In this document: piece after piece, positions 1-12,783 of the stretch | How positions within the stretch are numbered: position 1 is the stretch's first letter | Layout of the letters: each line of letters starts with the position of its first letter | DNA from: Morchella semilibera | Taxonomy: Eukaryota; Ascomycota; Pezizomycetes; Pezizales; Morchellaceae | DNA length: 64,000 nucleotides | NCBI GenBank assembly: GCA_009192285.1 | Contig: CM018605.1 | Location: 2,521,247-2,585,246 of the forward strand | Reading direction: 5' to 3' | Made by a program: the position numbers and the translations under genes | The notes under the pieces: generated by a model | Database searches by the model: none | Told to the model about the DNA's origin: nothing | What the model saw: the letters and a program-made list of their open reading frames with translations, nothing else

Positions 1-147
1 TTAGCTGGTATAAACTCGTCCACTGCATATGCATATGCAAGAAAGATCTCGAAAGCCGTGCGGAGATTGGACTCATGGTTCATTTAAAGGCTCGCTACTT
101 CGAATCGCCGGTTACATGTAACCATAATTTATATGTGATGGGTAGTT

Positions 148-549
148 TCAATACCACTGTTTGATGTATTTAGCCAACCAATTCTCATTGCCCACGGGTA
201 ACACCTTGACCAAATGCATGGAATAACTTCGTGTGTTACAGAAAAACTTGAAGCCATGCATCCGACGCATCGTGTCATGCAGCTTGTGAAACCTATAAAG
301 CGCATCATGACTTATCACTCGGGTCGAGGACTCACAGAAACAGTAAAGGACCCGCATTAGATTATACCCTGACAGCCTTGCACCAATTACTATCAGCCCC
401 CGAGGGACAATCTTAAAGAACACAACATAAGCAGAAGCCTCTCGACAAGGCTGCAGGAGAGATATAAACCTGCAGGAAACGAGAAATCTGTGAGGCGCAT
501 AAGTAAATAGGAAAGTCTCGAATGCTACATGTAGTAACGTTAAATCCAA
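148..549 (-). CDS. Unrecognised ORF, weak candidate
   Basis: This is an uninterrupted 133-codon frame whose C-terminal half (about residues 75-133) has a protein-like composition rich in Arg, His, Tyr, Phe and Trp. I recognise no family. There is no obvious splice signal or Kozak context, and the surrounding 3 kb holds no other supported gene, so it may be chance or the remnant of a mobile element. The opening residues are hydrophobic but do not form a convincing signal peptide. It is listed only because its length stands out in an otherwise gene-empty stretch. Confidence 0.15.
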   Translation of the reverse strand: MDLTLLHVAFETFLFTYAPHRFLVSCRFISLLQPCREASAYVVFFKIVPRGLIVIGARLSGYNLMRVLYCFCESSTRVISHDALYRFHKLHDTMRRMHGFKFFCNTRSYSMHLVKVLPVGNENWLAKYIKQWY

Positions 550-3182
550 TCGGCGAAAAGAACATTAAATACAGGGCAAAACAGGATATCAGCCATGCAC
601 TAGATAAAAACCTCAATAGTGTCGCACTTGCGTTAAAATCACATGTTCAATTCCCCCAAAAGAAGTACCAAGATAATATGATAAGTTTTTATTTTGAACT
701 GCTGAAAAACGTTGGTTATACCTAACGCAAATATGGGGACTTCGTACCTACCACAACTACCGGGCGCGAGATATCCGTGCCCCTTAATAATCTGCAGCCC
801 AATGTTCCAGTAGGCGGGAAAATCGGATTTACCTAACCGGATCCCGACCGAGCGAGCGCACGCAATTCAATTCAGGCGTAAATAACCTTGACCATAGCTA
901 ATAACCGAGACACACCTATCATCGCCTTTCAAAGCAACACGTTCCGCTTAAGCAGCAAAATTCACAGAGGCATCAAGTTTAATGCTACTGCATCCTATCT
1001 ATGTAGGTACCTAGGGCACCGCTTGGTCGATACCCTGGTTGCTAATCAGGCATGGCCAGCCCAACCGTGGGTGATCCATTAAATCAGGTTGATGCTCCAG
1101 CGCGACCTGGGGAATAGCTAGCTAGCATGTGGCGTATTTTAGTACTGGTTCGACAAAAGCAAGGGTGCAGGTTTACCATCTGGCAAATTGAAAATAAAGC
1201 CGATATCGGTCGGAACTGCTATCGGTATTCAGCGGCCAATCCACTAGTTAGATAGAACACGCCGAAATGCGGAACTTTAAGAGATGGATAGCAACGACGT
1301 CAACTCAAGATGGATAAATCCCCCAGTTAAGGCCTGGTCGAAATTCCATCTATATAACCGGTTTATTTTTTCCATAGGTCCAGGATAATTTAAAACTCTT
1401 TATACCATACTCTCTGGGCTGGATTAATTATGCCTACCTGTTCGTCAGCCCTGCCCAAAACGATACCCCTCAAAAGATCCCCACATTGATACCATACGGG
1501 GCAAGAACAATCTGTAGTAAGTGATCTCCTTGTATTACCTCATATTCTTCCGTCAAATTTATAGGGTTGACAGTTACGGATAGTACTTCCAGGTCATGTT
1601 TATTACTGTACCATGTGAAAGTGCATTTAATGGTTTAGTATCCGTTGATAGGGTGATTAATTAGACTGGTATGTTGTATGAGGAATACGAGGCGAACGTT
1701 CTGTCTCACACTGACTTGTCGACTGCCCGGTTTGTTATTGAAGCCGAATAAAAATCGTGGCCTAAATATCGTAGATGGCTCTATACTTCGCCGTTAATCG
1801 ACCTTTCCTTTATCTATTTATCTATCGATTCGTTTTATTAATAAATTATCCTCAGACTAGAATATAAGCGACAAGGAAAACTGCTCTCATTATGCGACTT
1901 GTCCTCTGTGATCAATCTATCGGGTTTGAGGTTTGGCTGTACCTGCCCGCCTATTCGTCTTCAGTACGAGAAATCACGAGTGATAGTGGATGCTTGACAT
2001 CATAGCTTCTATTCCTGTCTCTTGAAAGTGTTACCAAACACAAAACAACCTTGGTTGAAGATAAAAGCGGATAATCTAAAATGGTGGGTCTTAAGCTGTC
2101 GCACTTAACATATGCGTAGGACAGTATTTAAAATCGCGCGTGCAATATACGCCGAGCCAATGGGGGCTTGGGATTATCCGAGCACTCGAGAAAATTGGGG
2201 GGTTATGAGTGTATACACCCGGCCCATGAGATCTAAATTCGTAGCCCGATTGATAAGAGAAGCATATTCAGATGAGCTGGAATAATATGGTAGTTGATAT
2301 GATATTAGCTCATTTGAGATGAGATGAGTGGATGCAGTAGCCTGAATAAGCTCTTATATCGATAGGTTTGGGCTTATTCGGTAGTTGCGGGGAGTGAGGA
2401 GGGGGGGGGGTTTACTAACATTCTCGAACGATCTCCTAAAACCGCAAGACTTACAAGTCTATCTACACCAGGATCGGGCTATTTCCATCCAGCCTTTGCG
2501 ATAACGCCAGTTTCGAGGGCAGAAAAGCTGTGGGGCTTGGTGATAGAAAAAGCCTTGGCTGGGGGGGGGGGGGGAATGTAATGGTATGTGACCACATGTA
2601 GTAATGATCATTGTTAGTTATGCGTGGTGGGAGCGGCAAGGGGGGGAAGTGATGAGATAAAGCAACGGAGGATATAAGCGGGGTGTGGGTACCGTTCGAA
2701 ATAACACCTACCCTATATTTTAGGAGATAACTGGCTGACCTTTAATCTATTAGATTAGGCCCTTTGCGCGTTGATGGAAAGACTCTGGAGTCTTTTGCGC
2801 AATATTGTGTTGGTTTGGTTGACGAGTAAAGAGAACCGAGGAGCGGGAATCATGTGTTCCCGGTGGGTTTATAACTGTGGGACGCCAAGAAGATTCTAGG
2901 ACCAATGTAAGGGCGCTCTCTTTGTGGTCGAGAGATGAGCTAATTTTAATGTGGAATTCTAACTGTATGCTCTTCCAGCGTGGCCGTTGCATGCATGTAT
3001 GAAGTCAATCAATCAAACGATTACTGATGTAAACAAAAACAAAACAAAAATCAATCAATCAATGGGCCGAGTGATACTTGGTGCGTTAATATCTGTTTCT
3101 TTGACTTTTGAATAATCCGGACGCACAGCAAACAGTATGGGTTAGAAATTTTCCGGATTGGCTTCAAACGAGGCCAACGGAA
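550..3182. other. Gene-poor spacer
   Basis: No supported gene. It contains ACATGTA-type motifs (near 526 and 2593), G-tracts of 10 and 14 bases at 2401-2410 and 2561-2574, and short direct repeats of TCAA around 3006-3062. The remaining open frames are short and unconserved in appearance. Confidence 0.6.
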
Positions 3183-3272
3183 GTACTACGGGTGTAGGGG
3201 TAAGTCTGTAGACACCTACTGCTGTTGCAACCACAACCACTGTCTACAGACTTACCCCTACACCCGTAGTAC
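3183..3272. repeat. Perfect foldback element, 32-bp arms
   Basis: The arms 3183-3214 and 3241-3272 are exact reverse complements separated by a 26-base loop. The left arm begins GTACTACGGG and carries GGGGTAAGTCT. The same wording appears at 47857-47907, and half of it appears near 47231-47253. This looks like a non-autonomous MITE-like or hairpin repeat just upstream of the I78 gene. No coding capacity. Confidence 0.85.
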
Positions 3273-3653
3273 AGGCCTAGGGCCCTTCACGTGGTAGCTT
3301 TATGTATTATCACATGGAGTACATGTATTTACATCACATTGGACGCGAAGTTACCCTACCGCAAATGCCAACGCCAGCTAACCATGTAGTCTCGATACAT
3401 ACAAGTACCTACATGTATCTACCATTGCAGTAATAATGAGAACTATTTTTATTCTTGGGGTTGGCTTATTTCTGTCGTACTGCGTGTACTCCAGGTATGG
3501 CCATCAGATCATTGATATCCAATGTTTCAGTTTACGTGCGTATCGCAGCTCACCATCACCATGACGTCGTACGCGTCAGCTGCCCTCATCTTACACATGT
3601 ACTTAACCCCACTAACCGAGACTGAAGCTCGAACTCAACTAAACAACCTCAAA

Positions 3654-4041
3654 ATGTCGGACGAACAAAATCGTGAATTCAACAACCTCAGAGACCAACA
3701 GGCCGCCCAAAACGCTGGTGGCATGAAGGAACACTGGGAGGCGAAGCTCTTAGGAAAGAAAATCGTTGATGGACCCGCCTCCGAAGCTGTAAGTTTGCGT
3801 CTCTCTATTGCGTGGTGTACCTGATGAGCTGAGATCCAGTGAAGTCCGTCTTTTCAAAGAACGATCTGCCAAGGGTGCATAGAGTGCTTGGAAAGAATAG
3901 CATGATGACATTGGACTACAGACCCGAGAGGTATGGTGATGTTGCTTTGCATTTATCAGGAAGGGTTGTTGCTGACGATGCGCTAGGTTGAATGTTTATG
4001 TCGATGAGGATGGGAGTTGCAGTCGGATTACTATGGGCTAA
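3654..4041 (+). CDS. I78-family peptidase inhibitor
   Basis: Three exons, 3654-3788, 3845-3930 and 3987-4041, are separated by two 56-bp GT-AG introns and give a 91-residue protein. The phases join cleanly (0, then 2). The spliced C-terminal half reads as the I78 fold: a WEAKLLGKKI segment near residues 28-37, then a DLPRVHRVL stretch (about 52-60), MTLDYRPERLNV (about 66-77) and a VDEDG turn followed by SRITMG at the end. Known fungal members (elastase inhibitors of the AFLEI/AFUEI type) are small inhibitors of serine proteases of similar size. No secretion signal is visible from the chosen Met; an upstream in-frame Met at 3522 exists, but its extension looks non-coding. Target protease unknown. 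The assignment rests on remembered family pattern, not a search. Confidence 0.82.
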
Positions 4042-5445
4042 ACGTCATGTTTCCTAGTTTTTGTTTTCACTTTCTCCTGGTAGCTCGCGCGGTGGCGGTG
4101 TGGAGTAGTGTTCTTTTTTGTTAATCACGAAGAATGAAGAATGTCATCCCTTTATTAGTAGTAGAATTTGCGCCTCACTAGGGTTACCACAATGGAAAAC
4201 ATTGTTCTCAAACTAGGTCTCTCGTCGGAGAGCGGATCTTCGCACTTTCCACGATCTGAGCCCCGTTTACTTGATAGGAGATAACATTCTACTAAGAATT
4301 TTTGAAAACAATCCTGGGGACTGGCACCAGGAGTGTCAGGGATCTTAGGGCCCAGATATTAGTTCCCAGATATGTTAAGGCACTTCTCATAATATGCCAA
4401 AAACTACGATATTTAGGTGCAACTGGACGGGCCCTTAAGCTCCGAGAATTTACATACCGTTATTAATGTGAGGGGGCGAATTTGCTGTCAAGAGTGGATA
4501 ACGTTTGTCATCATGTACCCGTGGGGGTGTCTCAGATACTCGCCCCATTGAATCCAATAAACTACCTATTGGATAGTATTGTTGTAAAGGATCTCAAAAT
4601 ACCATTAGGAGACCTATTCACAAATTAATATCCTATCTAGTAACATTTGGATATACTCGGTGATGTCTTATCCTTGGTATCGTCATAGGACATATTTTTT
4701 TTTCCAAACTTAGTACATAAAAATGAAGTGATACAACTCAAATAACCAAATATATCAACTCGATCTACATCTTCTAACACAAGCTCTAAGCCTAATATCT
4801 GTTATGCTTATAACCCTGAAACATACGGCGCGGGCAGACGATGATACACGGGTACACGGTGAAATACGTTGGTTAATACTGGTTCTTGAACGGTCTCCAG
4901 GCGGATTTTTTTGGGCGATGTTACGAATGACGGTGGATGTATAATTAATCAGAGTGAAAACCACCGTTTCGAAATGGCGTAGTAGTACATACACAAGCTA
5001 AGGTAGGATATTGAAGTAGCGATTAAGCCCTCCTGTGATGATTCTTATATTCTTTCATTTACTTCCTGGTTAGTTAGGGATATTACATCAAGAACCCGAT
5101 TACTGGCAGTGGATCCGATTTGTGCCCGTTTTCAGCTTTCTAGCGACAAGCGTGGATGAGTCTCTGTGGCTTCTTTATACATCTTCTGTAATCTCTTTAC
5201 ATACCTCTTACTTTACATACATGTATCCTCCTTTTCTCCACCTTTGCTGCATATGTTGGTAAAATTAGTTGCACTATATATTTCGGGCCGAGTGATAATA
5301 CGTGAATATATATATATATATATATATATCGATTGATTGATATACATGTATTGATACTTCATACACGCATGATATGAATATATCGCTCACCTAATACAGC
5401 CCCGAGGGTTCTAGTACTATAACAAGGCTGCATGACAAACTTAAT
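4042..5445. other. Spacer downstream of the I78 gene
   Basis: No supported gene. The sequence is moderately AT-rich, with an (AT)12 microsatellite at 5306-5329 and ACATGTA motifs near 5225 and 5343. Confidence 0.55.
5306..5329. repeat. (AT)n microsatellite
   Basis: About 12 uninterrupted AT dinucleotides in a gene-free spacer. Confidence 0.9.
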
Positions 5446-5561
5446 GTACAGCGACAGGTAATAAGTGATGGAACGCGGTACAAACACCAAATTTAAATGT
5501 TGGTGGCGTTTTACCAAAACAGGCATTACTGTGTTCCATCACTTACTACCTACCGCTGTAC
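5446..5561. repeat. Foldback element, imperfect 29-bp arms
   Basis: The arms 5446-5474 and 5533-5561 are reverse complements with three mismatches and a 58-base loop. The arm starts GTACAGCG and contains GGTAATAAGTGATGGAAC, so it resembles the arm at 48763-48794 (GTACAGCGGTGGATAATAAG in reverse). Member of the dispersed hairpin family described in the findings. Confidence 0.75.
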
Positions 5562-8500
5562 TAGAAGATTATTATAGCTTTTAATTATGTATAGGCCCCA
5601 CTCCTAGGTTATTTCCATTCTTCAAGAGCTAGAATTGATCATGATGTAGTTTAGACTGTTTATAACTCACTTACTATTCAATTAGATACACTATTACCAA
5701 TTTTTACAGACTCTAGCTTTTTTATCATTTGTAGAACTCCAAATCAGCCTATCTGTCCACAAAAAAAATCCATACATAGGTCATTGATCCCCACCCTACT
5801 CCGGCCGGATCTCTCCCTTACCTTAAACTCCGCGCATGAGCTAATACTCACGTTAATATCCGACATCTGCGTTACTAAGTCGGCCTGCTCTAAAAGTAAT
5901 CTTTATACGTGCTGCCTCTTCCTGGGCGGGGCACTCGATAGGACTAGAGCTTTCGGGTCCAGCGGGGCTTCGTTGCAGCCGATTCGTAGGAACTCTCGTT
6001 GAACTTTTAGTATATCTAGCTAGGTATGTAGTAGTATCATTATTGCAATTGTTTTATAATTTAGCAGGTTGAATAAGAATAGTCTTTCTCGGAATGTTAA
6101 GTTGGTTCTGCAAATTCGTGGGCCCGGGATGTGTGTTTGCAGAAAATAGTGTAGCATTCAAGGTGGAGAATACACTGGTGTTCGATAGATATCACTAAAG
6201 GATACCAGTAATCTTCTGAAGGATATTTCGGGGGTGTGTTATTGGTGCTTATTCAAGCGGGAGCACGAATTTAGGATTGAAGGCGTACTATAATCCTGGA
6301 GGGTACTGTTAGCCACTGTTGGTCTACCTTTTGAGGGTAAGTCCCGAGATGTTGGCAAGGTGAATTACATTGTATTGAAGATTTACTAGAGCAATAGACA
6401 ACCGAAAGATCAACTAATGGGAATGCTACATGTGATGATCGTTACCATTAAACTACCTAGTCAAACTTTCTGAAGAGGCAGGGGAGCCTTTAGTCATTAA
6501 TGGGGTGCTTGGGAGTTGGGGTTGTGCAGACTCGCGCTCGCTCTCGACCAAGAAATTGAGAGCCGGAGTTTGTGAATAATTGGCTGCGGTACGCGAACCA
6601 AGAACAACTCATTTTTAGGGGGCTTTAAGGTCTATATCAATCGATCCATTTGCACAGGAGATCTGTAGTAAAGGTAGGTGTGCGCAAAGACATAAGAAAT
6701 TACGACCCCCCTTTCGGGTCCGAAATTGTTAGGATATTCATTAGATAATCCACTTACAAGTTAAATGGTAAGGATGGCTGGGCCTTATTATGTGCGTGTT
6801 TTACAAAAGGAGCTCCCTGTTTGCCGAACAAAAAGTTCTATGTCAAGATAGGCGTTTTGGGTCTCAGCTTTTTGCCCCGGCCCACTCTTTTGCTAGTATT
6901 TGCCCGGTCATGATTGGTACTCTAGGAAAGTATGAGCACACACCCCTCTAAACCCCCAGCACAAACGGAGAGGAACGAAAAACAAACACAGGTGATCATC
7001 CCCACGGAAGGCAAAGTGTTGTGGGGGCAAGAGCGGGCGGGGGTCCAATGGGGGGGGAAAAATACTGTAGAATTGCCGTGTGCCGAAGGACCCCTTCAAT
7101 CTGCCCGCTGGGGGTTTTGAATCAAAGCTGCTTAGAAGCTCGAAGGTAAAATAAAAGGGTTCCTATAGAACCACCGTCGACCTTAGATAGAAATCTAACA
7201 TGTTGTTAGGAACGTTGTATCCAACCCTAACCATAGCGCTCACGAATTAGTCCAGCGCTTGATACTAAAACTATATTCTAATTTTGATCTTAAAGGTTTT
7301 ATGTTACCGGCTACTCCAGCGCGAAGGTGTTTTCCGGGATGGGCAAAAGTTTACTGTCGTATCTGATTTAAGCTTTTCGCACATACTGGCTACGAAGACT
7401 AAAGCAAGTTGGGATCATAAAGCGAGGTGTGCCTATACCTGACTTTGAAGGAACTGGAAAGACGACCCAAAGTTGTTCCCTGCCCTCGAAACAATTCTAG
7501 GTAGCACTCAAATTTAAACATTGGGGATAAAATTGTTTGACTACACGCCGGCCATTGTTCATGTGTTAGTAAACTTTGTTGGTAGCGCTTGGGCCTGCCG
7601 AGGTAGTTAGTTTCACGAGTGATCATCGGTGATCAACGAACCAGAAGGTTTTGGCGGAAATGGACTAGCTTATCTTCGCAGCATACCTGCTCTCAAGTTA
7701 AGGAGAGTAGAATTTTATCTGCAACACCGAGCTTCGAGTAAACTATCAGTTTTCGGATTGTGGACTACGTGTTAAAAAACCCACACACCTACCAAGTGGT
7801 CCATCCATACAAGTTATAAAACAGCTTCCACCTCGCCATAGTTATGTTCCACGAATCGGCACCCAGCCTTCGCCCTTCCCGGCCCTCTGGGTCGGTTGCT
7901 CCCAAAACAAAAACAAAACAAAACGGCGCGCACTGACACCTTCCGGCTCATTTGGCCGAAGTGAAGGTTGAAGGTCAAAGGAGTGGAGGGATATATATCA
8001 GAAAAACACTAACTACTAACCCATCAGTACGCGTGGCTGTCTGATCCGAATACGGTTCTACTTGTAGGTAAGAGGGGAAGGGGGAAACGGATGTGTCGCA
8101 CCATCGTAGCGCCGCTTCAAGGGTGCTCGCTGGAGAAGCTTTATAATGCCAAATTGAGATGGATTGTTGGTGTACGCCGAAGGTTATTGGATTGGTGGGC
8201 GTCTAGGCGTTTAAATGACGAGTGAAGGGAATGGTCCATGATGGTCTAGAAAGAGTAAAATTTGGATCCTTTTTTTCCCCCCTATTGGAGGGTCGAACAA
8301 AGAGAGTGGTAAGGGTTATTATCATCATGCAGGGTCGGAGTTGTAATTGGTGTAATGCCTAGGGTTGCGGATTACAGGTATGATGGTATTTGCGGGGCCG
8401 AGAAATGGCTCGGGAACGTATTGCGCGAAAGGATGTGCATGGGACCGATGGGTGAAAAAATGGTGTTGAAAAAAGAGAGACAGGACTGGTTCGATTCTAT

Positions 8501-9469
8501 CTTTATAACGGGTGGGTAAGACCTTGAACAGCCATTTTGTGTATCTTCTGCCCACACGTACCCTGATACAGCCCTGGATTTATCTCTTGGTTGGTTCGCT
8601 AGTGGTGTTGGAGGATGAAGAAGAAGGGAGCTTGGGAAGGGAGCCTGGAAACTTGGAAGGAAAGAAGGGCGAGGGGGTCGAAGGACAAAACCGCGCTACT
8701 GAACGGTGCTGCAGGTACAGAAGCGAGATCCCGAATGGTGCACAAATAGAACGCGCACGCAACAAGAGAAAAGAAACGGTATCGATTCTGCTTGATCAAT
8801 TGAGTTTACAACATTAAATGACTAAGTACTGGCGATACAATTAAACACGGCGTCTACAAGACGCTCTGATTCGCTGAGGGTGGGAATTATTGTTTATATG
8901 TTTCCTCTAATATCGATCCTTTGGATGAGTGCGGTGTTTGGCCAGACGCTCCCAGATGCAGGAACAAGCGATGATGGGTTGTATCGGACCCCATCCGTCG
9001 AGATCCTAGTATTGTCAAGGAAGGGAAGTTGCCGAATCCATGAAATTCATGCTTGATGGGGAAGGAGACCGGGATTCGCCATGTCTCAGATTTCCCTTGT
9101 TGACAGGGGAAAGCGTCAGGTACCAGCGAAACTATGCCCCTCTGTACAGTGAAGTGATATAGCGGCGGCCAGTTAGAAAGAGAGGTAGACAATTACTTTA
9201 GAGTGCTTGTACATGTAGTTTTATTCTAGGGTACTTATGGTAAATCAACTCGCCCTCCTTTACTTTGGCTGGATGCCTGTAATTGTTACTTGCTGGGTTA
9301 CTGTTGCTCCTGATCCTGCTGCTGCTGGAAGGGTCTCGTGAGTCCTTCGACTCTTCTTTTTCAACTTTCCCTTCTGTTTCTGTTTCTGTACACCCCATCT
9401 GCGCAATCTGACATTCTTCCCGCGAGAAGGGAGTAATATCACATTATATTTCCGTTCTCTTATCTTTTT
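5562..9469. other. Gene-poor spacer
   Basis: No gene is supported. Several 60-100-codon frames occur on both strands (for example 8325-8555 minus, 8512-8817 plus, 8887-9192 minus, 9260-9442 minus). They overlap antisense, lack splice signals and match no family I know, so I leave them uncalled. Confidence 0.5.
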
Positions 9470-10300
9470 TACTTGTCTGTCCTTCTCGTTCTCGCCTCCA
9501 TCTCCGTGCTGGTGTCACTTGTCACTCGTTTGGTTTTTATTTGGTTTTATTTCGGTGGTGCAAGAAAACAAACTGTAAGAGTTTTTGCCCTTCTTTTCCC
9601 TCTGAATATCATACTGATATCTCACAAATCAGTCCACCAGCCCTCTTTAGCCCTCGATCAATTTATACTGGTGGGTTTATGCTACTGCACTTCCCTATTA
9701 GGATCTACCATTCCCTTACTTACTTCCTTCCTTACTTTGCCTACTATCTTCCCTCTCCTTCTCGTCCTTCGGTCGTACATTTGTTCTCGTTCTTCGCCGC
9801 AGGTGGGAGTGAGCATATGTATGTTGTAGCCCACTGCGAGTCGACTGCCGTGCCCCCCGAAAACACCCCCGTCCATAATGTTTTTACCCTTCGCTATACA
9901 CCCCTTCTACCTCCCTCCTTCTCGTTTGCGAGTGGTTGCAACCCCCTCCTCCCTTCCCCATCGCTCGATTGAACGATTCCTCCCAGTGCCTGACCCTCTC
10001 CTCCAAACTCCTTTCTCCCTCTCTCCCCACTCTCACTCGCCCTTACTGAGCAATTTTCTGATTTCAGTAGGATTTTGGTCGTGAGGTTTTTTTTTTATTT
10101 CTCACGTCTGGCCATTTTAACGTATTCTCAGGCTATAAGTTGTGTTGACTTAGGTAAGTGTCTCACTTTATTAGGCTTTTTATCCAACGCGGCTAGGCTA
10201 CTATTCCGCCTAGGCGTTAATAGATCACTTACTTACTTTTTTTTTTCTTTTCTTTTGTTCCTACGCAGGTCAATGAGGCAAGCGTGAAACATAGCTTCCA
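9470..10300 (+). promoter_or_regulatory. Long pyrimidine-rich leader or promoter region
   Basis: Roughly 600-800 bases of strongly C+T-rich plus-strand sequence precede the kelch-like gene. Such CT tracts are typical of highly expressed filamentous-fungal promoters and 5' untranslated regions, so this probably includes the start region of the transcript reading into 10660. Whether a 5' UTR intron exists cannot be settled; a possible acceptor lies near 10268 (CGCAG). Confidence 0.45.
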
Positions 10301-10659
10301 ATTACACACTTCCTGCCCAGGACTATTGCGACTAAACTGTGTCAGTAGAGAGGAAAGGGAGAGTTCGCGAAGTGAGGGTGCAATTATTTTATGCCACCAT
10401 CGCGAGGCGGGCACCTCTATCGCTGCTATTGCTTCTAGCCACCACCAGTATTATTAGCACTCCACTCTGCTGCTACTACTAGCTACTACTACTCCTCCAA
10501 CCATATCCCCTATCAACCAATCACAATCAAGCATTAAAAAACGCATAAAACAAAACGCAGTCAAGGGCCAAAGGATTCCCCCTCCCGTTTGGCCCCGAGC
10601 ACTGCTGCTCTGCTGTTAAATTTGCTTACTTCAAGAAAAGAAAAGTAAGGGCTCACACT

Positions 10660-12783
10660 ATGTCACTCCCCAAGCCCGAAACACAACTCGGCGACCACTG
10701 CTCTACGATCTTCAACAACACCCTCTACGCATATTCCACCACCGCCTTCCAGTCAATCTCCCTCACCAGCGGCGCCAAATGGGAGACGCTCCCCACCGGA
10801 GTCAACACAGTCGGATCAGAGTGCGTCCACGCACATAAAAACACACCGCAAGAGGCGCTCTATATTGTTGGTGGGACAACCTCCAATGCTTCCGCGGTCC
10901 CCGAAAAAGGGTTCATGGGCCTGCAGCGCTACCTCTTCAATGACAAGAAATGGGAGACTATAGGACTTCCTGTGGCCGTGACATATAATCTCACTAACCA
11001 CGGCGCCACTTTCCTGGAAACAAGCCAGCAGATAATTATTTTCTCCGGCACTACATGGCCAGACACACAGACGCCCTCCGCAAACACATACCTTATCAAC
11101 GCTGCAGCACCGCACGAGATTACATCCATACCAGCCACGGATCCACTACTTGCTCCACTGGTGCTGCCTTGGGGTAATGATGCGGCACTAATTATAGGTG
11201 GTGATGAGAATAATAAGGGGTTGAGGACATTCACGCCGGGGACAGGGTGGGGGTCGCTATCGATGAGCTTGCAGACGGGCCTGCCGGCGAAGGGAAAGGC
11301 GGGAGCGAGTTTGATGGATGGAGACGATGGGAGCAGGATGCTTTATATGTTTGATCTGACGTCGGGGCCGACGGCTGTCACCCAGCTGCTGGTGAAGGAG
11401 GCGGGTTCCGCAACAAGGGTGCGTGGAAGACAGGAGACTTCGGCGGCCGCCTCTCTGACAGCGTCGAATTGGCCGACTTATAATGATACTCTGGCGCCGA
11501 CGTTGAGTATGGATGGTGTTTCAGTGTCGTATGAGGGGGATATGGTGGTGATCAGTCCTGCTGACGATTCGTACCCCATGGCCGTTTTTGATGCCCGCAC
11601 AAACTCATGGGAGAATACAACGGAGCTTTTTGGCGTCACTAGCGATGAGAACGAGAAGTCTATCTCGACGTTATCTGTCAGCCCGAGTACCACCTCTACA
11701 AGCACTTCACCGCTCCCCACAGGTACATCTGCAGCTGAGTCCTCCGCTGCGGATACAGCGGCAGGAAACTCCTCTGGGCTCTCGACAGTCCAGATTCTCT
11801 TCATCGTCCTTGGCGTTATTCTTGCTATTATTGCCGCCCTTGGGATTGCTTTGGTACTTATCAAACGCCGCCGTAAGCAAAAGAATGCAAAACTCGGCGG
11901 TGCTCGCCGTATGAGTTTCCAAGACCGCGGCGCTTCCTTCATGCAAGAAGCCGAGGGGCCGCTCCCACCACGCTTCCCCCGCGCCGCAATTGACAGCTGG
12001 GCTTCCAAGGACATTGAAAAACCGCCCCTCTCTAGCAATGGCCCCATTGTGACCGCCATCGGTGGCCAGGGCGTTATCTCTTCGTCACACGCATCGGCCC
12101 TCCCTTCAGGAGATCCAAACATGCGCAGCTCTGGGTGGAGCAAGTACTTCTCTGGCAACGAGCTCGCCATGCCCCAGCGCTCATACGCACACTCGGCACA
12201 CTCTTCAACATATACCGATCTTTCCATCTCGTTCCCAACGCTTAAGGGCGCACCCCCTGCCCGTGAGGGCCAAATCCATCCAAACCCGTACCTCCGCAGT
12301 CCCGGTATTGGGTCTGCGAGCGGTCTTGCAACACCATCCTCAGGAATCATGTCCTACCACGAGCCGGGGGATTCTAGCGGCCTACAGCGGTCGGGATCAC
12401 AGGGACTGATGCTCCAAGACCCGGGTGTAGGGGTCCGTTCCCCTTCGGGGCAGAGGAGGGCAAGCGATGCATCGGTATCGTCGATGGGCGCAAGTGAGTA
12501 CTCGAGTGGTATGCCGGAGAGCTTGGTCGACAATGAGTGCAATGGTCCGAGAGGATGGAGCCCTGTAGGAGGCGAAAGGATGGGTGAAGGTCGGGGGCCG
12601 ATCGCGAGTAGTGTGTACCCGGATAGTCCTGGCTTGTATCCGCCTGGGAGAGCGCCTGTGGCGAGCAGCTTATATCCGGATAGTCCAGGTCTTCAGGTCA
12701 GGGGTTTGGCTGTGAATAAGGGCGGTTCCCCTGGGCCTGGACAGAGCGTGGATAATTTGAGTTGGTTAAATCTCAAGCAGTAG
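10660..12783 (+). CDS. Kelch-like single-pass membrane protein
   Basis: One exon encodes 707 residues. Residues 1 to about 330 show kelch/galactose-oxidase-type blades: repeated hydrophobic strands ending in Gly-Gly or equivalent (ALYIVGG, IIIFSG, AALIIGGD) and strands with a following Trp (FDARTNSWENT). A Ser/Thr-rich stalk (about 345-375) leads to one transmembrane helix at about 377-402 followed by a stop-transfer cluster KRRRKQK. The rest is a Ser/Pro/Gly-rich cytoplasmic tail with a repeated ASS(V/L)YPDSPGL motif near the end. No N-terminal signal peptide is evident, so topology is uncertain. Similar fungal proteins are often database-labelled 'pre-mRNA splicing factor CLF1', a name this architecture does not support. 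A role as a cell-surface or membrane scaffold is only inference. A 290-codon antisense frame inside it is a shadow. Confidence 0.85.
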   Translation: MSLPKPETQLGDHCSTIFNNTLYAYSTTAFQSISLTSGAKWETLPTGVNTVGSECVHAHKNTPQEALYIVGGTTSNASAVPEKGFMGLQRYLFNDKKWETIGLPVAVTYNLTNHGATFLETSQQIIIFSGTTWPDTQTPSANTYLINAAAPHEITSIPATDPLLAPLVLPWGNDAALIIGGDENNKGLRTFTPGTGWGSLSMSLQTGLPAKGKAGASLMDGDDGSRMLYMFDLTSGPTAVTQLLVKEAGSATRVRGRQETSAAASLTASNWPTYNDTLAPTLSMDGVSVSYEGDMVVISPADDSYPMAVFDARTNSWENTTELFGVTSDENEKSISTLSVSPSTTSTSTSPLPTGTSAAESSAADTAAGNSSGLSTVQILFIVLGVILAIIAALGIALVLIKRRRKQKNAKLGGARRMSFQDRGASFMQEAEGPLPPRFPRAAIDSWASKDIEKPPLSSNGPIVTAIGGQGVISSSHASALPSGDPNMRSSGWSKYFSGNELAMPQRSYAHSAHSSTYTDLSISFPTLKGAPPAREGQIHPNPYLRSPGIGSASGLATPSSGIMSYHEPGDSSGLQRSGSQGLMLQDPGVGVRSPSGQRRASDASVSSMGASEYSSGMPESLVDNECNGPRGWSPVGGERMGEGRGPIASSVYPDSPGLYPPGRAPVASSLYPDSPGLQVRGLAVNKGGSPGPGQSVDNLSWLNLKQ

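Noticed and set aside
8325-9442. Overlapping frames on both strands
   Set aside because: Similar lengths on opposite strands and no family or splice signals; likely chance in a stop-poor stretch.
11478-12350. 290-codon minus-strand frame
   Set aside because: It lies wholly antisense to the kelch-like gene, whose transmembrane and blade pattern is convincing; this is a codon-bias shadow.
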